Notes under the pieces: model-generated
Databases searched by the model: none
What the model saw: only the letters and a program-made list of their open reading frames with translations
Told to the model about the DNA's origin: nothing
Part shown: piece by piece, positions 4,891 to 11,217 of the stretch
Layout of the letters: every line of letters starts with the position of its first letter
Numbering within the stretch: the stretch's first letter is position 1
NCBI GenBank assembly: GCA_021815065.1
Contig: JAKAHI010000013.1
Span: forward strand, 1 to 11,217
Origin: a bacterium
Lineage (GTDB): Bacteria > JAMCPX01
Length of the DNA stretch: 11,217 bases
Reading direction: 5' to 3'
Made by a program: the position numbers and the translations under genes

Positions 4891-6777
4891 ATGTTGAAGA
4901 ATTTACTCGGTAAAAGCCTTGCATACAGACTGACGGCGTTCATGGTACTCGTGGTTGTCATAACGCTCGGTATCGCAATTTTTCTTTATATCTACCTTGA
5001 AAAAGATTTTGCCTCTACAACGGCAGAGTATCAATTTTCTTTAATCGACAGAACGTTCGAGGAACTTATTTCTTATACCAACGGCAAGGACCACAGCATA
5101 CAGCCGCAGCATATCATCGAAAAACTCGGAGAGAATGCCAGTATTCATTATATAACACTTTACAACAATAACGGAAAACCTATCATATCAAGTGTCAGTT
5201 CCCTGCAAGAGCCGTTAAGTGCAAAAAAACTAAAGGAACTCGAAAGCCTTTCTTACAACCATTCCATAACGGCCATGTCAGCAAAAACTCTTGATTATAT
5301 TGCACCCATCAAACTGAGGGTGAGCTGCCGGCAATGCCACGCAAACGGCAGCACGCTCGGCTTTATCAAGATCAGCTCTTCTTACACCACCCTCTACGGG
5401 CACACCTACGATATGGCCAAAAAGCTCGGTTTCATTTTTTTAGCTGCCCTGCTTGTTTTCGGAGTAGCTTCCATATTTATCTCGGAGCTTATTGTCGTAC
5501 GGCCTTTAAAGGAATTCGTAGCTCTTATCCATAAAGCTGAACTCAACAACTTTCTTCCCAGAAGTAAGCTGACACGTCAGGACGAGATCGGAGAAATCGA
5601 AGATAATTTCAACCAAATGTTGTCAAGAATAACCAATCTGATGGCTACCAGCGTTGAGAAAGAACGGGAACTCGTCTTTGTAAAGGAAGAACTGAAATAT
5701 AAGGAACTGCTCGAAGCGCGATCCGAACAGATAGAGAAGGTAAACAAGGAACTCGAAGAGAGTGTAAAGGAATTATCGATGCTGTTCAATTTCGGGCAGT
5801 ACATCATATCGACCGTGGATATGAACGAGCTGCTCCGCATCATAACCACCGCAATCGTAGACACACTCAACTACAAAGAATGCGCCATCCTCTTCAAGGA
5901 GGACAACCTGTTACGGATAGTTTCGGCATGGGGTTTCGAAGACAATGCAAAGCTGATTGGCATAGAGTTCAGTCTTGAGGAAGGAATAAGCGGCAGCGTG
6001 GCATCGAGCGGCAAGCCCATGCTTATCAACGATACCAGCAAAGAATCGCGGTATCTGCACTACAAAGGACAGATACAGAAAGAAGGTGCTTTCCTCAGCG
6101 TCCCGCTTAAATACAAAAATACCGTTATCGGGGTCTTAAACGTCAGCAACGATATACCCGGCAGCCTTACAAAAAAGGATATCGATTTTCTGACTGCAAT
6201 AAGCGCGCAGATCGCCGTCGTCATAGAAAATGCAAGTCTTTACGAACAAACGAAAGAACTGTCCATAACGGACGATCTCACCGGATTGTTCAACCGGAGG
6301 CATATGCGGGTAATCCTTGACAAAGAATGGGAGCGGGCAAACAGGTACTCGCAGCCCCTTTCGCTCCTGATGTTGGACCTGGACCTCTTCAAAGGGTACA
6401 ACGACAAGTTCGGCCACCTCAGGGGCGATGAAGCGCTTGCCATCCTCTCACAAATAATAAAAATGAACATACGTGGTATCGATGTGCCGATACGGTACGG
6501 CGGTGAAGAATTCTTAATAATACTCCCGGACACCAGTTCCGCCGGAGCAACGGCAACAGCGGAAAAACTGCGCAAAGCGATAGCCGATGCCTTTACACAG
6601 AACAATATTCCGACACTCACGATAAGCATCGGTGTAGTATCATATCCCGAGCAGGTATTCGAGACTATACATGAGTTTTTGTACGCATCCGATATCGCCC
6701 TGTACGAGGCGAAAAGAAGAGGACGCAATACCACGGTAAACTATGACGGTAAATCCATGCAGGAGAACAATAAATGA
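4891..6777 (+). CDS. Membrane diguanylate cyclase with CXXCH sensor, HAMP, GAF and GGDEF domains
   Basis: This 628-residue protein should make c-di-GMP from two GTP at the inner membrane. A first membrane helix (about 14-36) and a second (about 179-203) enclose a periplasmic sensor of about 140 residues. The sensor ends with C-R-Q-C-H (146-150), a c-type haem-binding motif. A HAMP region (about 200-250) leads to a charged coiled coil (about 255-305), a GAF domain (about 311-450) and the GGDEF domain (about 461-618), which opens with D-D-L-T-G-L-F-N-R-R. The active-site loop reads GGEEF (537-541), so catalysis is expected. R-G-I-D at 528-531, five residues before it, is an intact RxxD product-inhibition site. 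The start keeps a basic N-terminus before the first helix; the next Met is at 18. The stop overlaps the pheA start by four bases. Regulation of the domain by haem redox state or a bound gas is inferred, not shown. Confidence 0.92.
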   Translation: MLKNLLGKSLAYRLTAFMVLVVVITLGIAIFLYIYLEKDFASTTAEYQFSLIDRTFEELISYTNGKDHSIQPQHIIEKLGENASIHYITLYNNNGKPIISSVSSLQEPLSAKKLKELESLSYNHSITAMSAKTLDYIAPIKLRVSCRQCHANGSTLGFIKISSSYTTLYGHTYDMAKKLGFIFLAALLVFGVASIFISELIVVRPLKEFVALIHKAELNNFLPRSKLTRQDEIGEIEDNFNQMLSRITNLMATSVEKERELVFVKEELKYKELLEARSEQIEKVNKELEESVKELSMLFNFGQYIISTVDMNELLRIITTAIVDTLNYKECAILFKEDNLLRIVSAWGFEDNAKLIGIEFSLEEGISGSVASSGKPMLINDTSKESRYLHYKGQIQKEGAFLSVPLKYKNTVIGVLNVSNDIPGSLTKKDIDFLTAISAQIAVVIENASLYEQTKELSITDDLTGLFNRRHMRVILDKEWERANRYSQPLSLLMLDLDLFKGYNDKFGHLRGDEALAILSQIIKMNIRGIDVPIRYGGEEFLIILPDTSSAGATATAEKLRKAIADAFTQNNIPTLTISIGVVSYPEQVFETIHEFLYASDIALYEAKRRGRNTTVNYDGKSMQENNK

Positions 6778-7862
6778 TAAATAATCATGTCAGCGACTTA
6801 AGGAAACAGATTGACGCCATCGACAACAAGCTCCTGGAACTCCTGAACCGCAGGATGGCGATAGCAATCGATATAAACAAAGAAAAGAAAAAAACATCTG
6901 CACCCGTGTATTATCCGTCGAGAGAGGCCTTCATCGTCAACAGGCTTATGCGGCAGAACAAAGGACAGTTGAAGAACGAATTCATAAAACACATATTCAA
7001 GGAAATTTTTTCTGCTTCAAGGGCATCCGTTACGCCTCCCAGAATAGCATACCTCGGTCCCGAAGGTACGTGGGCACATCAGGCAGCACTGCTTGAGTTC
7101 GGAAATTCATCCCCTCTCATGCCGGCAAAAAACATCTCCGAGATCTTTAATGAGGTCGAATACAGCAATTGTGATTTCGGCGTTGTCCCCATTGAAAACT
7201 CCATGGAAGGCACGGTCCCGCAAACGCTCGACCGTTTTATAGACTCGAACCTGCTTATCGCACGTGAAATATTTGTTCCCATAACCTATGTGCTCGCGGT
7301 AAAAAAACGAATCGCCTTGAAGGATATCAGGAAAGTATATTCCCACCCGCAGGCCATCGCACAGTGCAGGAGATGGATACGGGAGAAGCTTCCGAACGCC
7401 ATGACCGTGGATACGGACAGCACGAGCCAGGCCGCAAAAATTGTACAGCATTCAGGCTCATCCGTAGCTATCGTCAGCGAGCTTGCTGCAAGGCTCTACA
7501 AGCTCGAGATACTCGCGAGCAGGCTCGAAGAAAACCCCAATAATGTGACCAGGTTCGTTGTCATAGGAAAGATCATGCCCGACAGGACGGACAACGATAA
7601 GACATCGATTATCTTTGCGGTAAAACACCGCTCCGGCGCATTATACGCTGCATTGAAACCGTTTTCAGACTACAACGTAAACCTGACAAAGATAGAATCA
7701 AGGCCACTGAAAAAGAAAGCGTGGGAATATCTTTTCTTTGTGGACATCGATGGACATATTGAGGATCAGAAGATCAAGAAGGCCATCGCAGCACTGAAGC
7801 TCCACACGGTGTTTTTCAAGTTTCTTGGTTCGTATCCGAAAACAAAACAGGAGAACCTATGA
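6774..7862 (+). CDS. pheA: Bifunctional chorismate mutase/prephenate dehydratase (P-protein)
   Basis: This 362-residue cytoplasmic enzyme converts chorismate to prephenate and then to phenylpyruvate, the phenylalanine branch. The AroQ-type mutase domain (about 5-85) shows D-L-R-K-Q-I-D-A-I-D, L-L-N-R-R and I-N-K-E-K-K, followed by S-R-E. The dehydratase domain (about 89-268) shows YLGPEGTWAHQAA (93-105), VVPIENSMEGTV (137-148) and the catalytic NNVTRF (256-261). The ACT domain (about 276-355) carries S-G-A-L (287-290) and I-E-S-R-P (307-311), the regions that bind phenylalanine, so feedback inhibition is expected; the usual GALV reads GALY. The family's normal length and domain order are kept. 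AGGAG stands 8 bases before the ATG. The start overlaps the diguanylate cyclase stop and the stop overlaps the aminotransferase start, each by ATGA. Confidence 0.97.
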   Translation: MINNHVSDLRKQIDAIDNKLLELLNRRMAIAIDINKEKKKTSAPVYYPSREAFIVNRLMRQNKGQLKNEFIKHIFKEIFSASRASVTPPRIAYLGPEGTWAHQAALLEFGNSSPLMPAKNISEIFNEVEYSNCDFGVVPIENSMEGTVPQTLDRFIDSNLLIAREIFVPITYVLAVKKRIALKDIRKVYSHPQAIAQCRRWIREKLPNAMTVDTDSTSQAAKIVQHSGSSVAIVSELAARLYKLEILASRLEENPNNVTRFVVIGKIMPDRTDNDKTSIIFAVKHRSGALYAALKPFSDYNVNLTKIESRPLKKKAWEYLFFVDIDGHIEDQKIKKAIAALKLHTVFFKFLGSYPKTKQENL

Positions 7863-8971
7863 CGTTTAAATTCATTCCTCCCTATATAAGAGACATTACG
7901 CCCTACCCCCCCGGCAAACCTATTGAAGAGGTAGAGAGAGAACTCGGCATCAAAAATTCTGTCAAAATAGCATCGAACGAAAACCCGCTGGGTACGTCTC
8001 CCCGAGCCATTCAGGCCATACGGAAGGCACTGAAAAGCCTGAACCGCTATCCGGACGGAAGTGCATTTTATCTGAAAAACAAATTGGCCGCGCTGCATAA
8101 GGTATCGCCGGGATCCCTGGTCATAGGGAACGGATCAAACGAGCTTATCGAACTTATCATACGGACGTTCATACAACCGGGCGATGAGGCCATCATATCC
8201 GATCCGAGCTTTCTCATCTATTCTATCACGGTGAAGGCGTCCGGAGGCAAATCCGTAATTATCAGGCTCAAGCACGATTATAGCTACGATGTCAGGGGAA
8301 TAATAAAGGCAATCGGCAAACGGACACGGCTCATTTTCATTTCCAACCCGAACAACCCGACCGGTACGATCCTGTCCAAAAAAGACTATGCATGGCTTCT
8401 CCAGAGAGTGCCCGAACACGTTGTCGTTATAGACGATGCTGCGTACCGGGAATTTGTCCAATCCAGAGATTATCCGGACGGTATCGATTACCTGAGGGAC
8501 AAAGCGGGAAACCTTATCGTCCTGCGCACGTTCTCAAAACTGTACGGCCTTGCGGGGCTCAGGGTAGGATACGGCGTTACAACCGAGGAACTGGCAGGCT
8601 ACCTTGACCGCGTGCGCCAGCCGTTCAATGTCAACACCCTCGCACAAACAGCGGCCATCGCAGCTCTCGAAGACAAAGCATTCGTAAAAAGAACGCTTGC
8701 AAACAACCGGGAAGGCCTGGATTATCTTTACCGGGCGCTTGAACGAATGAACATCTCGTTCCTGCCGACACAGGCGAATTTTTTCCTCGTCCGCGTCTCT
8801 CCGTTCATGTCAGCCAAACAGGCATTCGAATCCCTGTTACGCAAAGGCGTCATCGTCAGGGACATGACGAGTTACGGACTCGGAGATTATATTCGCATAA
8901 ACGTAGGCACACCGTCCGAGAACAGGAAATTTATCAAGGAGTTCGGTGAAATTCTGAAAACCAGGCTATGA
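7859..8971 (+). CDS. hisC: HisC-family aminotransferase, probably aromatic amino acid or histidinol-phosphate aminotransferase
   Basis: This 370-residue protein is a class I/II PLP-dependent aminotransferase of the histidinol-phosphate type. Visible motifs are the N-terminal ASNENPLGTSP, the R-Y-P-D-G segment, G-N-G-S-N-E-L (PLP phosphate contacts), SNPNNPTGT and TFSKLYGLAGLRVGY with the PLP lysine at Lys227. The C-terminal I-R-I-N-V-G-T-P holds the substrate carboxylate arginine. Where most relatives have D-E-A-Y before the lysine, this protein reads D-A-A-Y. Placed between pheA and tyrA, it most likely transaminates phenylpyruvate and 4-hydroxyphenylpyruvate, or prephenate; HisC-type enzymes are known to do this. 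It could also supply histidine biosynthesis, and sequence alone does not decide. No other his genes are in the window. AGGAG lies 5 bases before the ATG; both ends overlap their neighbours by ATGA. Confidence 0.9.
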   Translation: MTFKFIPPYIRDITPYPPGKPIEEVERELGIKNSVKIASNENPLGTSPRAIQAIRKALKSLNRYPDGSAFYLKNKLAALHKVSPGSLVIGNGSNELIELIIRTFIQPGDEAIISDPSFLIYSITVKASGGKSVIIRLKHDYSYDVRGIIKAIGKRTRLIFISNPNNPTGTILSKKDYAWLLQRVPEHVVVIDDAAYREFVQSRDYPDGIDYLRDKAGNLIVLRTFSKLYGLAGLRVGYGVTTEELAGYLDRVRQPFNVNTLAQTAAIAALEDKAFVKRTLANNREGLDYLYRALERMNISFLPTQANFFLVRVSPFMSAKQAFESLLRKGVIVRDMTSYGLGDYIRINVGTPSENRKFIKEFGEILKTRL

Positions 8972-9840
8972 GTAAACCTTTTTACGATCAGATCGCCATA
9001 ATAGGAACGGGCATGATGGGCACGTCCCTCGGGTTAGCCATTAAAAAAAACGGCCTCTGCAATAAGATTATCGGCATAGACAAAAACTTTGAAAACCTCA
9101 AAGCTGCCAAAAGTCTTTCCGCGATAGACAGCTATACGGATTGTCTCAAAGACGGCATAGCGGATGCCGTTCTTATTATCTTTGCGATCCCCATCCTGGC
9201 AACATTTGAAGTGGCCAAGCGGATCGTTTATGCGGTGAAGAAGGATGCCCTTATTACGGATATCGGCAGCACCAAGGGTGAGGTCGTTCAGAAGATGACA
9301 GAGCTTTTCTACGGACACAGCAATTATATCGGCAGCCATCCCATCACCGGCACCGAGAAGTCCGGTGCCATCAATGCCATCGACGGTCTCTACGACGGGA
9401 AAAAATGCATCATCACCCCCATAGACAAGACAGAACGGTTTGCCGTCGAAGCGATCACGAAATTCTGGGAATCTACCGGAAGTGAGGTCGTCGTGATGGA
9501 CCCTTATGAACATGACAGGGTTATGGCAATGGTTTCGCATCTTCCCCACGTTGTTGCATATGCACTCGCGGGAAGCGTCATGGAACAGCAAAAAAAGGGC
9601 AACACGCTTTTCCCGTATGCCGGAGGCGGCTTAAAAGACTACACGCGCATAGCGGGCAGTGATCCCGCTATGTGGCGCGACATATTCATATCGAATGCAA
9701 AGGAGATCCTGAATGCGATCGATCAATTCTCGAGAGCGATGGAACGGTTGCGCCGCATGATAAAAGAAAAGGACATGAAAGGAATACACGATTTGCTCGA
9801 AGAAATAAAAGAGGTGAGGAGGCACATCGCTGACAGATGA
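8968..9840 (+). CDS. tyrA: Prephenate dehydrogenase
   Basis: This 290-residue monofunctional enzyme oxidatively decarboxylates prephenate to 4-hydroxyphenylpyruvate (or arogenate to tyrosine), using NAD(P). The N-terminal Rossmann fold has G-T-G-M-M-G (13-18), and Asp38 ends the second strand, which favours NAD over NADP. Then come T-D-I-G-S-T-K-G (97-104) and I-G-S-H-P-I-T-G-T-E-K-S-G (121-133), which holds the catalytic histidine His124. The helical domain has S-H-L-P-H-V-V-A-Y-A-L (190-200) and the prephenate-binding G-L-K-D-Y-T-R-I-A with Arg227. There is no mutase domain and no ACT domain, so tyrosine feedback through ACT is absent; the mutase activity comes from the pheA product. The ribosome site is poor (AGG two bases before the ATG), so translation probably depends on coupling to the gene before it through the ATGA overlap. 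Confidence 0.96.
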   Translation: MSKPFYDQIAIIGTGMMGTSLGLAIKKNGLCNKIIGIDKNFENLKAAKSLSAIDSYTDCLKDGIADAVLIIFAIPILATFEVAKRIVYAVKKDALITDIGSTKGEVVQKMTELFYGHSNYIGSHPITGTEKSGAINAIDGLYDGKKCIITPIDKTERFAVEAITKFWESTGSEVVVMDPYEHDRVMAMVSHLPHVVAYALAGSVMEQQKKGNTLFPYAGGGLKDYTRIAGSDPAMWRDIFISNAKEILNAIDQFSRAMERLRRMIKEKDMKGIHDLLEEIKEVRRHIADR

Positions 9841-11135
9841 ACAACGGGGATAAAAAATCTTTTGCACCGGTAGAACGGCTTGAAGGATCGATAACCGTCC
9901 CCGGGGACAAATCCATATCTCACCGGGCATTATTTGTTTCGGCTGTTGCTTCGGGCATAAGCAGAATAGACAATATCTTGATCGCCGACGATACGATGAG
10001 CACCGCACAATGCCTGCGCGCACTCGGCACCGATATCGAAATAAAAGATAAAACAGCGGTGATAACCGGAAAAGGTATCCAGGGATTCAAAGAGCCTTCC
10101 CAGATTCTCGACGCAGGGAACTCGGGCACCACGGCAAGGATCATACTCGGGCTTTTAAGCACCCAGAACTTTTTCTCGGTCCTGACGGGGGATAATTCGT
10201 TGAGGACAAGACCGATGAAAAGGATAACCATCCCCCTTGCGGCAATGGGAGCATCGGTCGACGGCAGGGACCATGCGAACTATCTTCCCCTCTCGGTACG
10301 CGGTAACAGATTAAAGGGCATCGATTATGCCATGCCGACAGCCTCGGCACAGGTCAAGACGGGCATTCTCCTGGCATCACTGGGCGCTAAGGGCGTCATG
10401 ACGGTACGGGAGCCCTTCCCCACGCGTGACCATACGGAACGCATGTTAAAGGCAAGCGGTGTCGACGTAAAGATTTCCGATAAGATCATACAGCTTGCGT
10501 GCTCACAAAAGCCATTACCGCTCAACATAAGGGTGCCCGGGGATTTTTCTTCCGCCGCATTTTTTATGGGTGCCGGCATTATAGCAAGACGCTCCGACAT
10601 ACTCATTACCCATGTGGGCATAAACCCGGGGAGAACAGGCTTTATCGATATTTTAAAAAAGATGGGTGCTTCACTGGAGGTTACCAACACACGGTTTGAA
10701 GCGGGAGAGCCTGTTGCAGACGTACGGGTCAGGCAATCAGAACTCCGGGGAATCGTCATCGACGACAAGGAACTGATAGTCAGGTCGATCGATGAACTAC
10801 CGCTGCTTGCCGTGCTCGCGGCGTATGCCAGGGGACAGACCGTGATAAAGAATGCGGGGGAACTCAGGGTAAAGGAAACAGACCGCATAAAAGCGGTCGT
10901 GGACGGTCTCCTGCGTATAGGAATAAAAGCACGGGAATTCCCGGACGGTCTCAGCATCGAAGGAGGAACCGTAAAAGGCGGTTTTGTTTCAAGCTATGGC
11001 GATCATCGGATTGCAATGGCTTTTGCGGTTGCCTCGGTATCCAGTGAAAAAGAAATTTCTATAGATAATTTCGACGCCGTGAGTATTTCTTTCCCCGAAT
11101 TCATTGCCATATTCAACACCTTGAGGCCTGCATGA
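9837..11135 (+). CDS. aroA: 3-phosphoshikimate 1-carboxyvinyltransferase (EPSP synthase)
   Basis: This 432-residue enzyme joins phosphoenolpyruvate to shikimate-3-phosphate, the sixth step of the shikimate pathway. The two-domain fold is marked by PGDKSISHRA (22-31), DAGNSGTTAR (92-101), L-R-T-R-P-M-K-R (122-129), P-T-A-S-A-Q-V-K-T (167-175) and R-D-H-T-E-R-M (197-203). Catalytic I-D-E-L-P (318-322, Asp319) and R-V-K-E-T-D-R-I (344-351), and Y-G-D-H-R-I-A-M-A (387-395), complete the set. The motifs GDKS, SAQVK and RDHTE resemble the class II group of EPSP synthases, while NPGR at 263-266 departs from the usual NPTR. The residue at the classic glyphosate-sensitivity position is Gly97. AGGAGG lies 14 bases before the ATG, too far for ideal initiation; an in-frame stop just upstream fixes the start at 9837. 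It overlaps tyrA and cmk by ATGA. Confidence 0.97.
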   Translation: MNNGDKKSFAPVERLEGSITVPGDKSISHRALFVSAVASGISRIDNILIADDTMSTAQCLRALGTDIEIKDKTAVITGKGIQGFKEPSQILDAGNSGTTARIILGLLSTQNFFSVLTGDNSLRTRPMKRITIPLAAMGASVDGRDHANYLPLSVRGNRLKGIDYAMPTASAQVKTGILLASLGAKGVMTVREPFPTRDHTERMLKASGVDVKISDKIIQLACSQKPLPLNIRVPGDFSSAAFFMGAGIIARRSDILITHVGINPGRTGFIDILKKMGASLEVTNTRFEAGEPVADVRVRQSELRGIVIDDKELIVRSIDELPLLAVLAAYARGQTVIKNAGELRVKETDRIKAVVDGLLRIGIKAREFPDGLSIEGGTVKGGFVSSYGDHRIAMAFAVASVSSEKEISIDNFDAVSISFPEFIAIFNTLRPA

Positions 11136-11217
11136 AAAAACATACCATCATAGCCATTGACGGTCCGTCGGGCAGCGGCAAGAGCACCGCGGCAGCGGGA
11201 CTGGCACAAGGAATGGG
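11132..11217 (+). CDS. cmk: Cytidylate kinase, N-terminal fragment (cut by window end)
   Basis: Only the first 28 codons are present. They read MKKHTIIAIDGPSGSGKSTAA and on to GLAQGMG, with the I-A-I-D-G-P-S-G-S-G-K-S-T P-loop that is diagnostic of bacterial CMP/dCMP kinase. The enzyme phosphorylates CMP and dCMP with ATP. The gene follows aroA through an ATGA overlap, with GAGG 5 bases before the ATG; cmk directly after aroA is common in many bacteria. Nothing suggests that the gene is broken; it simply continues beyond the window. Confidence 0.93.
   Translation, partial: MKKHTIIAIDGPSGSGKSTAAAGLAQGM

Noticed and set aside
6240..6734. 164-residue minus-strand frame opposite the GGDEF domain
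   Set aside because: It is antisense to a clearly conserved catalytic domain and has low-complexity, Ser/Arg-rich composition typical of shadow frames.
10325..10957. 210-residue minus-strand frame opposite aroA
   Set aside because: Antisense shadow of a well-conserved enzyme; no motif, no ribosome site.
1..11217. CRISPR array, tRNA or rRNA genes, phage or defence genes
   Set aside because: No regularly spaced repeats, cloverleaf or rRNA-like sequence, and no phage or defence protein families were seen on either strand.

Overview
The window looks like chromosomal DNA from a Gram-negative, probably anaerobic bacterium of the Nitrospirota or Desulfobacterota (former delta-proteobacteria) kind. 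The pointers are the gene order pheA-hisC-tyrA-aroA-cmk, a membrane sensor with a c-type haem motif fused to GAF and GGDEF domains, two secreted proteins with lipoprotein-like signal sequences, and short palindromic repeats of the kind scattered through such genomes. The lineage is an inference from gene content; there is no rRNA or marker gene here that settles it.

Layout: positions 2-4345 carry four genes on the minus strand. In their direction of transcription these are a small lipoprotein with W-x-x-x-G-F repeats (4345-3839), a 699-residue exported mosaic of Ig-like, fibronectin type III and NHL/beta-propeller repeats (3684-1585), a D-2-hydroxyacid dehydrogenase (1355-381) and a stand-alone Lrp/AsnC-type ligand-binding (RAM) domain protein (280-2). 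The last three have promoter-like sequences of their own, so these look like separate small units rather than one tight operon. A strong hairpin lies between the mosaic protein and the dehydrogenase.

Positions 4346-4890 are a divergent intergenic region of about 545 bases. It holds a composite repeat: an outer pair of inverted 18-mers (4471-4488 and 4785-4802), a 157-base MITE-like element with perfect 15-base inverted ends (4630-4786), and between them a possible 25-codon reading frame with its own promoter-like and Shine-Dalgarno-like signals.

Positions 4891-11217 hold a plus-strand operon of six genes, every junction being a 4-base ATGA stop/start overlap. It begins with a membrane diguanylate cyclase (CXXCH sensor, HAMP, GAF, GGEEF with an intact RxxD inhibition site). 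It continues with the bifunctional chorismate mutase/prephenate dehydratase (pheA), a HisC-type aminotransferase, prephenate dehydrogenase (tyrA), EPSP synthase (aroA) and the first 28 codons of cytidylate kinase (cmk), which runs off the window. The five complete or partial downstream genes cover the late shikimate pathway and both branches to phenylalanine and tyrosine; the aminotransferase probably makes the final transamination. The most unusual point is the translational linkage of a c-di-GMP-producing redox or haem sensor to aromatic amino acid synthesis.
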